This document shows, piece after piece, positions 1 to 7,292 of a DNA stretch of 37,078 bases. The number at the start of each line of letters is the position of its first letter. The first letter of the stretch is position 1. The stretch lies in the NCBI GenBank assembly GCA_000403295.2, contig KE159605.1:1649108-1686185 (forward strand). The letters run 5' to 3'. The position numbers and the translations under genes are program-made. Under the pieces are notes generated by a model. That model was not told the origin of the DNA and ran no database searches. It worked only from the letters and a program-made list of their open reading frames with translations. Origin of the DNA: Lachnospiraceae bacterium M18-1. Its GTDB lineage: Bacteria; Bacillota; Clostridia; Lachnospirales; Lachnospiraceae.

Positions 1-68
1 GCGTCGCTCATACTCGTGTCGCTCATACTTGCGTCACTCATACTTGCATCGCTCATACTCGCGTCGCT
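1..68 (-). repeat. 15-bp coding tandem repeat (SDASM units)
   Basis: About 4.5 copies of a 15-bp unit encode S-D-A/T-S-M. Units differ mostly at third positions (gac/gat, gca/gcg/aca), so selection on the peptide is likely. The array continues past the window edge. Confidence 0.85.
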
Positions 69-1163
69 CAGTGAAGCCTCCGCTTCGCTCTCACGCACAC
101 TTTCAAATGTTGATCCTTCTGGTTCTTTACCAGTTTGTTCTTTATACCATGCTGCAAATGCCTTTGTTCCTTGCTGGCGCCATATCATAGCACCTATCAC
201 TTTCTGTTCTTCAGTTAATTTACCACCCCAGAACAGATGCTCTGATTGGGTATAATTATCAACAGCACCAACAATTGCGGAGCCTATAATTTTATCCCAA
301 AAATAATCCGCATCTTTTATATCTACATCTTCCCAAGCCTGATCCACCTCAGCTAACGTCATAGTATCTATGCCATTTACACTCAGCATACTGAGCAGTT
401 CAGCCAAGGACAACTCTCCGTCCTGGTACAGCGAACTCATACCATATTTGTCCAGTAAGCTGAATAATGCTGCAAGAAATGCTTCTCTATTATCATCCGT
501 TGAATTTGAACCGTACTCTTCCAGCAAATTCTTTAATTCTGATTCGAGGGATCCTTCATTTTCAGTTAATTCATCTAAGCTATTTGATTCTTCCCCGTTC
601 ATTGACTCTGAATACAGCGTATTGCTTTCTGTACCAGTAACTGAGTCCTGAACCATTTCCTCTGATTCCAGTGCTTCACTTGCCAATGTAGAGACGTTCT
701 CGCTTTCACTGCTGCTAAGGCTATCGTTCACGTCTTCACTTGTGCTGATATCTTCACTATGATCTATGTATTGATCTTCACTCGTTTCTGACTCCTGCTC
801 TGAAGTCTCACTTGTACTTGCGTTTTCACTCTCGCTTGTCTCAGCTCTTTCGCTCGTACTTGCATCTGCACTTGCGCTTTCACTCGTCTCAACACTCGCA
901 GCTTCATCTTCCACGGCCGATTGAGAATCTTCACTCGCACTTATGTCTTCAGATGGCTGCTCCGTAACCCGAGCAATATTTTCGCTTCCGGCTGATGATT
1001 CATTCGGCGATTCAAGTTGAATAACCACTTCATTTTCATCGCCAAGAGTCTTTGTGGTATCAAGCTCGGCCGCATAAACAACATCCATGTCCTGCATGAC
1101 ACCTGCACCGCCAAAAGCAATTCCTGCTGCGGCAATACTTTTTAGTATCTTCTTTTTACTCAT
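1..1163 (-). CDS. Exported Ser/Glu/Asp-rich repeat surface protein (5' part, runs off the window)
   Basis: The reading frame opens at an ATG ending at 1163 and stays open to the window edge (387 codons). The N-terminus has a lysine-rich start, a short Ala/Gly-rich hydrophobic stretch and a likely signal cleavage near VYA-AE (about residue 32). Residues about 40-200 are a low-complexity Ser/Glu/Asp/Thr stalk (SESE, STSE, ASTSE patterns). Residues about 210-370 look globular and contain several Trp and Tyr. The end is a pentapeptide repeat, S-D-A/T-S-M. An AGGATAGAGGATAG-type ribosome binding site lies just before the ATG. No LPxTG anchor is visible because the C-terminus is outside. It is likely a wall-anchored or secreted adhesin-type protein. 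Family not recognised; the signal peptide and repeats are seen directly, the adhesin role is inferred. Three c-di-GMP aptamers lie in its leader. Confidence 0.8.
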   Translation of the reverse strand, partial: MSKKKILKSIAAAGIAFGGAGVMQDMDVVYAAELDTTKTLGDENEVVIQLESPNESSAGSENIARVTEQPSEDISASEDSQSAVEDEAASVETSESASADASTSERAETSESENASTSETSEQESETSEDQYIDHSEDISTSEDVNDSLSSSESENVSTLASEALESEEMVQDSVTGTESNTLYSESMNGEESNSLDELTENEGSLESELKNLLEEYGSNSTDDNREAFLAALFSLLDKYGMSSLYQDGELSLAELLSMLSVNGIDTMTLAEVDQAWEDVDIKDADYFWDKIIGSAIVGAVDNYTQSEHLFWGGKLTEEQKVIGAMIWRQQGTKAFAAWYKEQTGKEPEGSTFESVRESEAEASLSDASMSDASMSDASMSDTSMSD

Positions 1164-1210
1164 ATTGCTATCCTCTATCCTTTCTTTGCTAATACGGATG
1201 CAAAGTTTCC

Positions 1211-1288
1211 GGCGGCCGGGCTGGCGTAGTACCAAAAGCACCTTAGCCCCCATAGCTTTGCGTCCCGCTGTTTCCAACGGTTTGCTAA
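1211..1288 (-). promoter_or_regulatory. c-di-GMP-I (GEMM) riboswitch aptamer, third of three (gene-proximal)
   Basis: Read on the minus strand this has the GEMM-I core: GCAAACC, a GAAA-capped stem (CCGTTG-GAAA-CAGCGG), the tetraloop-receptor strand GGACGCAAAGC, then GGGGGCTAAGG, a second hairpin and a closing GCCAGCCCGGCCGCC. Just 3' the RNA has CUUUGC, a 10-nt loop and GCAAAG before the ribosome binding site, a plausible expression platform. Motif order matches the Rfam c-di-GMP-I family as I know it. Confidence 0.85.
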
Positions 1289-1295
1289 TTAAATT

Positions 1296-1373
1296 AGCAG
1301 CCGGGCTGACATCACGCTTCAAGCGTCTAAGTCCCCATAGCTTTGCGTCCCGCCGTTTCCGGCGGTTTGCTAA
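1296..1373 (-). promoter_or_regulatory. c-di-GMP-I (GEMM) riboswitch aptamer, second of three
   Basis: Same architecture: TTAGCAAACC, stem CCGCCG-GAAA-CGGCGG, GGACGCAAAGCTATGGGG, a second hairpin, then GTCAGCCCGGCTGCTAA. The P1 strands UUAGC and GCUAA pair perfectly. The GCAAAGC core lies exactly 85 nt from the equivalent position of each neighbouring aptamer. Confidence 0.85.
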
Positions 1374-1380
1374 TTAAATT

Positions 1381-1458
1381 AGCGGCCAGGCTGACATAGC
1401 ACATCACGTGCCTTAGTCCCTATAGCTTTGCGCCCCGCCGTTTCCGACGGTTTGCCGA
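1381..1458 (-). promoter_or_regulatory. c-di-GMP-I (GEMM) riboswitch aptamer, first of three (promoter-proximal)
   Basis: Same architecture: GGCAAACC, stem CCGTCG-GAAA-CGGCGG, GGCGCAAAGCTATAGGGACTAAGG, a GCACGTGATGTGC hairpin, then GTCAGCCTGGCCGCT. It carries GGCGCAAAGC where the other two have GGACGCAAAGC. It is joined to the next aptamer through a GCTAATTTAATTAGC palindrome. Confidence 0.82.
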
Positions 1459-1503
1459 AATTATCTTTCCCACATTTGCAACCTATCATACAGGCCATCC
1501 TGT

Positions 1504-1593
1504 CTAAACGGTCACCCCCACTGCCATTGATGGCCTGTGACAGCAGGTTGATATGCCCGTCGAAGACAGTTCTGCGCGATTTTCGATACGCAT
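1504..1593 (-). CDS. Possible 29-aa leader peptide upstream of the riboswitches
   Basis: An ATG at 1593 follows a very good ribosome binding site (AAGGGGGTGAT, about 6 nt away). The ORF ends about 45 nt before the first aptamer. The peptide begins MRIENRAELS and contains Cys-Cys. No family recognised. It could equally be part of a decayed gene. Confidence 0.25.
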   Translation of the reverse strand: MRIENRAELSSTGISTCCHRPSMAVGVTV

Positions 1594-1928
1594 ACCTATC
1601 ACCCCCTTCTTCTGATATACACTTTCATGAATCTCCCAGCACAGTAAACGGACAGTTATGATGAATGCTCCAGCTCCGGCCGTTTATACTTCATCATTTC
1701 CATGCAGAAACAGACATCTCTTTCAGGTACATTTAAATTTATGAAACCGAATAGATGCCTTCCTAAATCAACAACAAAATAACGTTCCTATGTTTTAACA
1801 TTTTCATTGTCCGTTTCACAAAGCAGACTTTTTGAAACGATTGGTTTATAATGTTTCCATACAAAAAAAGGTTATAAACTGGTTGATAGATATGCTTTTT
1901 AGAGGTGTTTCTTATTGTCTACTATTTG
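1594..1928. other. Intergenic region downstream of the recombinase
   Basis: No gene is supported here. Two inverted repeats stand out: CGTTTCA/TGAAACG (1812-1818 and 1832-1838) and GTTTATAA/TTATAAAC (1844-1851 and 1872-1879). They lie just beyond the recombinase stop and could be terminator-like or a recombination site. Confidence 0.4.
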
Positions 1929-2561
1929 TTACGCTCTTACTGTCCCTTTTCCCGTTTCCTTCCCCATTTCCACCTGCTCCCGGCACCTCCGGTAAAATGT
2001 GGAATGGCTCATATTCAGGGCGCTTGCCGCATTCCGCGAGGAGATCTCCCCCTGCTCCCACATTTCAAAATATTCCCGAAAATTTTGGGGCGTTTCTATC
2101 TTCTGACAACCGAATCTTACACCTTTCGCCTTCGCCGCCGCAATTCCTTCCGCCTGACGCTGCTTGATAAATGCCCGTTCTGTCTCCGCCACATAAGCCA
2201 GAATCTGCAGCACCAGATCTGAAATAAATACCCCCGTCAGATCACCCTGGACAGAATCCGTGTTCAATAAAGGCATATCGATCACCCGGATATACGCTCC
2301 GGTTTCCTTGGTAATATTCCTCCACTGCTCCAAAATCTCTCCATAATTCCGTCCCAGCCTGTCAATACTCTTAATGATCAAAAGATCCCCTTTGCGCAAA
2401 GCCTTCATAAGCCTTTGATACTGGGGCCGCAAAAAGTCTCTTCCGGACATCTGATCCAGGTAAATATTCTCCTTCGGAATGTCATATTCCCGCAGCGCGA
2501 TCAGCTGGCGTTCCGGATTCTGCTCCCTTGTTGACACACGTACATAGCCATATTTTTTCAT
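1929..2561 (-). CDS. Serine recombinase / resolvase (Tn3-Pin type)
   Basis: 210 aa. Small serine recombinase that cuts and rejoins DNA through a 5'-phosphoserine link. The N-terminal catalytic domain (about 1-140) shows YVRVSTREQN with nucleophile Ser10, Arg8 and the DRLGRN motif (Asp67, Arg68, Arg71). Residues about 155-205 form a Hin-like helix-turn-helix DNA-binding domain (SSRNAASALNMSHSTFYRR). The start at 2561 is chosen because AGGAGG sits 8 nt before it; the frame is open further upstream, but that part lacks family resemblance and lies in repeat DNA. Length is normal for resolvases and invertases. It sits between the riboswitch-controlled surface gene and an IS, so it may serve a mobile element or a site-specific inversion; no cross-over site is proven. 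Confidence 0.9.
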   Translation of the reverse strand: MKKYGYVRVSTREQNPERQLIALREYDIPKENIYLDQMSGRDFLRPQYQRLMKALRKGDLLIIKSIDRLGRNYGEILEQWRNITKETGAYIRVIDMPLLNTDSVQGDLTGVFISDLVLQILAYVAETERAFIKQRQAEGIAAAKAKGVRFGCQKIETPQNFREYFEMWEQGEISSRNAASALNMSHSTFYRRCREQVEMGKETGKGTVRA

Positions 2562-2690
2562 CTGTACCCGCCTCCTTAAATCTTTGCAACAGTTCCAAAA
2601 TCCAGACTTGTCTGCCGCCTGCTGTTCGGAACAATTGCTGTTAGTAAGTAACCCCACTACATTATATACCAAACAATAAAAAGCTTTTTT

Positions 2691-2822
2691 GTTACTGTTC
2701 ACACGGCGTCGTGTCCCCTGCTGCACGGCATCCGGCCAATAAAGTAACATTTGCCATAATATCCAGCCCCAATAATGTACTGCCTGTGACCGTGCAGCGT
2801 AGTGCACGGTCCAGGAGTGAAC
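2691..2822. repeat. MITE-like palindromic repeat, copy 1 (interrupted by the IS)
   Basis: The left end is GTTACTGTTCAC. The right end is GTGAAC here, completed by AGTAAC at 4624-4629 on the far side of the IS, restoring GTGAACAGTAAC. Bases 2695-2767 match 17090-17162 with about five differences. No ORF inside; about 138 bp when rejoined. Confidence 0.7.
2814..2822. repeat. IS target-site duplication, left copy (GGAGTGAAC)
   Basis: The 9-bp GGAGTGAAC directly abuts the left terminal repeat of the IS and recurs at 4615-4623 directly after the right terminal repeat. Confidence 0.8.
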
Positions 2823-3088
2823 CAATGTCATTAACTTAAAGGAAAATTACCATTAAATGCATAGGAGGTGCCAAAACAACAGTTAACTTAAGGGAAATTA
2901 GAGAAAAAATTGGGAGAAAATGATGTCAGACAAGATGAAAAATGGAACATAGGGGATTTAAAAGCAGATTCTTACGGATTGAATTTGATGGGAAGGCATG
3001 ACGATAAGACGAATGTGCCCATTTTTGAAAAAATGGTTGAATCCGCCTGGAGAAGTCGTATACTTAAGATGTTAGCTTTCCTTTTCGT

Positions 3089-4405
3089 TTAATTACGATA
3101 GCAAAAGCTGATTGGCAGTTTAAATCTTTGCTGGCGTGTGAAGGTTCTGCCCGGTCTGATCGGCTCAATATTTTGGGCGATCAGACCTTCCACATCCATG
3201 ATCTTTTTCCTGTTATGGATCCGCAAAAAATTTCTGCAGATTTTAAACCCTTCTGAAAAATTCGCCTGATATCTATATTTGGTATTCCGGTTTTCAATCT
3301 CTACGTTCTGGATGATCTCAGAAGAAAAGTTATGGAGGATTGCCCTTGCCCAGACCTCCTGAACGATATAGTCATATTTTTTCGAATGGAATGCTTTGAG
3401 ACAGAGGGGATATTTTAAATCCCGAAAGGAATTTTCCTCATTCCATCGAAGGTGGTAGAGATCTTTAAAATCTTCGATATCAAACTCAAGATCCGGAAGG
3501 TTTGTAATGATATTTTCAAAACATCCTTCTGAGATTTCAAACCGAACGACCCGGAGTGAGATCTCGTATTCGGTTTGCTTGTCCGTAAGGAAATCCATAG
3601 CGACATTTTTACAGACATGTCTGTAATCATCGGCTCTGTCAGGCTGCAGCCGTTTGCGTTTTGCCTGCAATCTGCTGAGAATACGATCAACGCGGCAATC
3701 CAGTTCCCTGACATCGTCAAGTGGATAGCCAAGGATTCCCTTCGTTTTTTTGGGGTCACATCGGATGAGAAAGTATTGTCCGTTTTCGATCACATGGGCA
3801 TAGCTATTATAGGAGGCATAGCCCATGTCGGCAAAATAAACTGTTTTAGGGCCGGCCGAGCCTGCGGAATCGACCATATGGCAGAAAGCGGCAAATTCAT
3901 TACGTTTTCGTCCAGGCTGTATGACAAGGTCAGTAAATCTTCGATCAAGAATCGAATAAAAAGCATTGATATGGATTTGGTTGAATCCCCTAGTGGATTT
4001 CCCGTTAGGTCCAAAAAAAGTATCCGGATCGTTCGGGTTCCTAAAAATATCACACCCGGAGCCATCACAGGCAATGAACTGGTATTTTCCGTTGTAAAGG
4101 TTCTTTTTGAGCTTTCTGTTAAAAGCAAAGAGGAGATTCCTGAGGGCATCCTGTCGGAGCTTGCTCCTCTGTTTGCAAAAAGCAGCTTTAGAGGGAGTAG
4201 AAATGTCACGATCAAAGTAATGGTAAAGTTCTTCTTTAATGCACTCAGCCTCCATGGTGAGAAAGAGAATGAGGAAATCCTGAAAGCCCAATTTTCTATT
4301 CCGAGTGAAATCCCTGCCCGGATGTTTGGCATAAAGATGAGGGTTGTCAGCGAGTTCATGGATGGAAGCGAATAAGATCGCTTTTACAGAAGATGAATAT
4401 TTCAT
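3089..4405 (-). CDS. IS4-family DDE transposase
   Basis: 438 aa, full length. RNase-H-fold DDE transposase for cut-and-paste transposition. Catalytic Asp114 in IACDGSG, Asp193 in YFADMGY and Glu324 in the family's YREK signature (Tyr317-x2-Arg320-x3-Glu324-x6-Lys331), all intact. The start follows AAGGAGG about 6 nt upstream. A long antisense frame (3575-4375) is a shadow. A perfect 14-bp-stem hairpin lies between the start and the outer end. With intact catalytic residues, terminal repeats and target duplication, the element is probably functional or recently so. Confidence 0.93.
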   Translation of the reverse strand: MKYSSSVKAILFASIHELADNPHLYAKHPGRDFTRNRKLGFQDFLILFLTMEAECIKEELYHYFDRDISTPSKAAFCKQRSKLRQDALRNLLFAFNRKLKKNLYNGKYQFIACDGSGCDIFRNPNDPDTFFGPNGKSTRGFNQIHINAFYSILDRRFTDLVIQPGRKRNEFAAFCHMVDSAGSAGPKTVYFADMGYASYNSYAHVIENGQYFLIRCDPKKTKGILGYPLDDVRELDCRVDRILSRLQAKRKRLQPDRADDYRHVCKNVAMDFLTDKQTEYEISLRVVRFEISEGCFENIITNLPDLEFDIEDFKDLYHLRWNEENSFRDLKYPLCLKAFHSKKYDYIVQEVWARAILHNFSSEIIQNVEIENRNTKYRYQANFSEGFKICRNFLRIHNRKKIMDVEGLIAQNIEPIRPGRTFTRQQRFKLPISFCYRN

Positions 4406-4455
4406 AATGTACCTCCTTAATCAGTTGAAAAGTGAACAATTCTTCCTGATTAATA

Positions 4456-4486
4456 GGCTTTTTTCTGATTTTATCAGAAAAAAGCC
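4456..4486. promoter_or_regulatory. Perfect hairpin upstream of the transposase
   Basis: GGCTTTTTTCTGAT (4456-4469), a 3-nt loop, then ATCAGAAAAAAGCC (4473-4486): 14 bp with no mismatch. It sits between the IS end and the transposase start, where it could block read-through transcription or sequester the leader. Confidence 0.65.
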
Positions 4487-4614
4487 GCACATTTTGAAAG
4501 GTTTGTCAATAGTTTTTTAGAAAAAGCTAAAAAAGATTATAAAGATTTGAGTTAGGGGTAAAAAAGAAGATTTCTGCGTATAGTACAGAAATCTTCCTTA
4601 AGTAAATGACATTG

Positions 4615-4623
4615 GGAGTGAAC
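4615..4623. repeat. IS target-site duplication, right copy (GGAGTGAAC)
   Basis: Exact 9-bp match to 2814-2822, directly after the right terminal repeat. The following AGTAAC (4624-4629) completes the interrupted MITE-like repeat. Confidence 0.8.
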
Positions 4624-4727
4624 AGTAACCACATCTTTCCTGCATATCCTATAAAGAGCCCAAACTATATAGAATTTTTTCTTTCATTCTGCTATAATAG
4701 CATCATCAAAAAAAGGAGAACATAACT

Positions 4728-5096
4728 ATGAAATTTACTTTTGCCCACAACAATCTGAACGTATATGACCTGCAGAAGTCCCTGGACTTTTATAAGGAAG
4801 CCCTTGGTCTGACAGTAGAACGCACCAAAGACGCCGATGACGGGAGCTTCACCCTCGCCTTTTTAGGCGACCAGGCCACCCCGCACCTGCTGGAGCTGAC
4901 CTGGCTGAGGGACATGAACCGCCCTTATGAGCTGGGCGACAACGAGATCCACCTGGCATTTACCGTGGACGATTTTGATGCCGCTCTTGCGAAGCACCGG
5001 GAGATGGGCTGTGTCTGCTTTGAAAATCCGGATATGGGAGTTTATTTTATCGAAGATCCCGACGGATACTGGCTGGAGATCATCCCCGCCAAATAA
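4728..5096 (+). CDS. VOC-family (glyoxalase I-like) protein
   Basis: 122 aa, one complete vicinal-oxygen-chelate domain of two beta-alpha-beta-beta-beta modules. Features: FAHNNLNVYDLQKSLDFYKEALGL at the start, HLLELTW (Glu about 55), EIHLAFTVDDFDAA (His about 75) and IEDPDGYWLEIIP (Glu about 117). These positions fit the His/Glu metal ligands of glyoxalase I, so lactoylglutathione-lyase-like activity is possible. Many VOC proteins of this size are instead thiol transferases or resistance proteins, so the substrate is open. AAAGGAG precedes the ATG, and TATAAT at 4693-4698 is a good -10. It stands alone and converges on deoB across a shared terminator. Confidence 0.85.
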   Translation: MKFTFAHNNLNVYDLQKSLDFYKEALGLTVERTKDADDGSFTLAFLGDQATPHLLELTWLRDMNRPYELGDNEIHLAFTVDDFDAALAKHREMGCVCFENPDMGVYFIEDPDGYWLEIIPAK

Positions 5097-5121
5097 GAAA
5101 ACGATCATCAATACAGCAAAA

Positions 5122-5169
5122 AGAGACGGTCTAAAGCCCGTGTTGTTTCCGGGCTTTAAAACCGTCTCT
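5122..5169. terminator. Bidirectional terminator between the VOC gene and deoB
   Basis: Long stem: AGAGACGGT and AAAGCCCG pair with CGGGCTTT and ACCGTCTCT around a T-rich loop. A-rich sequence on the left and T-rich on the right serve the two converging genes. Confidence 0.8.
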
Positions 5170-5176
5170 GTTCAGA

Positions 5177-6355
5177 TCATCGGAATCGCTCCAGCAGAGA
5201 ACTTCCGATCGTATCCCTGGGCATCCTTACCTCAAAATTATCCGCTGCCGTATACCCGATCACCCCAAAGTTTTCTGCCGTTTCCAGCCTTCCGCTCCCT
5301 TCCATGGAAGGCGAATACGCGAGAAGGGGCACCATTTCTCTTGTGTGATCCGTCCCGGTATAAGTAGGGTCATTGCCATGGTCTGCCGTGACCAGAAGCA
5401 GATCATCCTCTCTCATGCAGGACAGCAGTTCCCCCAGCTTCCGGTCAAATGCCTCCAGTTCCTTTCCATATCCCTTCGGATTTCTTCTGTGTCCCCAAAG
5501 TGCATCAAAATCAACTAGGTTCACAAAGCACAGCCCCTGAAAATCCCTGGCTGCGATTTCAATGGTCTGTTCCATTCCATGCACGCTGCTTTTAGATTTA
5601 TGCGCCTCCGTGATTCCTTCCCCGCAGAAAATATCCTGAATCTTTCCCACGCTGATCACATCATACCCCTGTTCCTTCAATACATTCAGGGCAGTCCTCC
5701 CATAAGGCTTAACGGCATAGTCATGGCGGTTGGCAGTCCGCTTAAATTCACCCTTCCGGGATCCGGTATAGGGCCTTGCGATTACCCTGCCAACCTTCCA
5801 TTCATCTTTCATGGTCATCTCTCTTGCGATTTCACAATAATGATACAGATTCTCAAGTCCCATGGTTTTCTCATTTCCGCAGATCTGCAGAACAGAATCC
5901 GCAGAAGTATACACGATCATGTCTCCTGTTGCGATCTCATGTTCGCCGTATTCCTCCAGGATTTCTGTCCCGCTGGCGGATTTATTGCCTACAATCTTCC
6001 TGCCGCACCGTTTTTCCAGCTCAGAGATCAGTTCCTCCGGGAATCCGTTCTCCGTAAATGTCTGAAATGGTTTTGTTACATAGAGTCCCATCATCTCCCA
6101 ATGCCCGGTCATCGTGTCCTTTCCTACACTGGCTTCTTTTAAGGCCATATGATATCCCTTCGTGGGTTCCTTCGTCACACCGCACAGATTTCCAAGTCCC
6201 AGCATTTGCAGATTCGGGATATCCAGTCCCTTTTGATGCTCCCAGATATGAAGAAATGTATTCACTCCTACATCTCCATATTTCTGAGAATCCGGCATAG
6301 CGCCGATTCCCAGCGAATCCAGCACGATCGTAAATATCCTCCTGTACTTTTTCAT
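5177..6355 (-). CDS. deoB: Phosphopentomutase
   Basis: 392 aa, the usual length. Interconverts ribose-1-phosphate (or deoxyribose-1-phosphate) and the 5-phosphate, linking nucleoside breakdown to the pentose phosphate pathway. Alkaline-phosphatase superfamily metal sites are visible: [15 protein letters not shown] (Asp13) at the N-terminus, and [12 protein letters not shown] plus [11 protein letters not shown] near the C-terminus. The [13 protein letters not shown] motif holds the region of the activating Thr. Last gene of the minus-strand nucleoside operon, about 85 bp after punA, with a terminator right after the stop. AGGCGG precedes the ATG. Confidence 0.96.
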   Translation of the reverse strand: MKKYRRIFTIVLDSLGIGAMPDSQKYGDVGVNTFLHIWEHQKGLDIPNLQMLGLGNLCGVTKEPTKGYHMALKEASVGKDTMTGHWEMMGLYVTKPFQTFTENGFPEELISELEKRCGRKIVGNKSASGTEILEEYGEHEIATGDMIVYTSADSVLQICGNEKTMGLENLYHYCEIAREMTMKDEWKVGRVIARPYTGSRKGEFKRTANRHDYAVKPYGRTALNVLKEQGYDVISVGKIQDIFCGEGITEAHKSKSSVHGMEQTIEIAARDFQGLCFVNLVDFDALWGHRRNPKGYGKELEAFDRKLGELLSCMREDDLLLVTADHGNDPTYTGTDHTREMVPLLAYSPSMEGSGRLETAENFGVIGYTAADNFEVRMPRDTIGSSLLERFR

Positions 6356-6374
6356 AGTTATAATCCGCCTTTCT

Positions 6375-6423
6375 GCGAAAGACTCCGAGGAGGTCAGGAA
6401 ACCCGATGACGGCAGTCTTTCGC
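6375..6423. promoter_or_regulatory. Long-arm hairpin in the punA-deoB gap
   Basis: GCGAAAGACT (6375-6384) and AGTCTTTCGC (6414-6423) are perfectly complementary, with CCG/CGG continuing inside. It lies within the operon, so it may be an mRNA processing or stability element, or a leaky terminator that lowers deoB. Confidence 0.5.
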
Positions 6424-6440
6424 TTCTTGTTTTTCTTTGC

Positions 6441-7259
6441 TTATTCCCAGTTCGTGATCAGATTATCCACCCATTTACACAGATTCTTACTGCTCTCGTT
6501 GGCAATCCGCACTACCTCCTCGTGGGTATGCTTTGTTTTCGCGATCCCGGTAGCCATATTGGTAATGCATGCAATGCCAAGGACCTTCATACCCAGATAA
6601 TTTGCGGCGATCGTCTCTGGAACTGTAGACATGCCGATGGCATCCGCCCCCAGCCGTTCATACGCCCGGATCTCCGCCGCCGTCTCATAACATGGGCCTG
6701 AAAAGATGGCATAGACCCCTTTCTTATAAGAAATCCCAAGCTTCTGCGCCTCCAGCACCGCCCGGCCGATCAGCTCCCTGGAATAGCTTTCCGACATATC
6801 CGGGAAACGCACACCCAGCCGTTCGTCATTTTCACCGATCAGCGGATTATTTCCCAGCATATTGATATAATCCGTCAAAAGCATCAGATCTCCCGGCGCA
6901 AAGGACGGATTGATCCCGCCGCATGCATTTGTCACGATCAGATTGCCAACCCCCAGCATCTTCATCACATAGACCGGATAAGTCACCTCTTTCATCGCAA
7001 AGCCCTCGTAATAATGAAATCTTCCCTGCATCGCCACGACATGTTTCCGGCCGATCCTGCCAAATACCAGGTTCCCCGCATGCCCTTCTACATGGGATCG
7101 GGGAAAATTTGGAATCTCCTGGTAGGGAATCACGGTCTTATCCTCCATCATATCTACCAGGCTCCCAAGTCCGCTCCCTAATACAACACCAATCTCAGGC
7201 GATTCCTGAACCCTCTCCCGAATATAATCTGATGATTCCTTTACTTTATCATAAAACAT
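6441..7259 (-). CDS. punA: Purine-nucleoside phosphorylase (trimeric, PNP-I type)
   Basis: 272 aa, typical of the trimeric class. Cleaves inosine/guanosine (and deoxy forms) with phosphate to base plus (deoxy)ribose-1-phosphate. Visible motifs: [10 protein letters not shown] (phosphate loop), [24 protein letters not shown] (His86-type phosphate ligand), [21 protein letters not shown] (base-site Glu) and CITNMATG (base-site Asn). GGAGG lies upstream of the ATG. It directly follows the nucleoside permease and precedes deoB, so the product feeds straight to phosphopentomutase. Confidence 0.95.
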   Translation of the reverse strand: MFYDKVKESSDYIRERVQESPEIGVVLGSGLGSLVDMMEDKTVIPYQEIPNFPRSHVEGHAGNLVFGRIGRKHVVAMQGRFHYYEGFAMKEVTYPVYVMKMLGVGNLIVTNACGGINPSFAPGDLMLLTDYINMLGNNPLIGENDERLGVRFPDMSESYSRELIGRAVLEAQKLGISYKKGVYAIFSGPCYETAAEIRAYERLGADAIGMSTVPETIAANYLGMKVLGIACITNMATGIAKTKHTHEEVVRIANESSKNLCKWVDNLITNWE

Positions 7260-7292
7260 GTTTCATATCCTCCCGTCTGTCATTACTATAGT

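Larger units (their letters stand above)
2823..4614 (-). mobile_element. IS4-family insertion sequence, about 1.79 kb
   Basis: Terminal inverted repeats CAATGTCATTAACTTAA (2823-2839) and, reversed, CAATGTCATTTACTTAA (4598-4614) match at 16 of 17 positions, with weaker similarity a further 8-10 bp inward. The element carries one full-length IS4-type transposase and is flanked by a perfect 9-bp duplication. The left 266 bp between the end and the transposase stop hold a second AACTTAAGGGAAATT motif and no convincing gene. Confidence 0.9.

Noticed and set aside
1..68. CRISPR-like repeats at the left edge
   Set aside because: 15-bp units without spacers, in frame and coding for SDASM.
1832..2222. 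Overlapping plus-strand ORFs near the recombinase end
   Set aside because: Low-complexity Pro/Ser/Phe sequence antisense to the recombinase C-terminus.
1929..2831. 300-aa version of the recombinase
   Set aside because: The extra 90 residues read through repeat DNA and lack family resemblance; a strong ribosome binding site supports the start at 2561.
2910..3092. 60-aa ORF in the left part of the IS
   Set aside because: No clear ribosome binding site and no recognised family; it lies between the IS end and the transposase stop.
3575..4375. 266-aa ORF antisense to the transposase
   Set aside because: Shadow of a full-length DDE transposase with all catalytic residues on the other strand.
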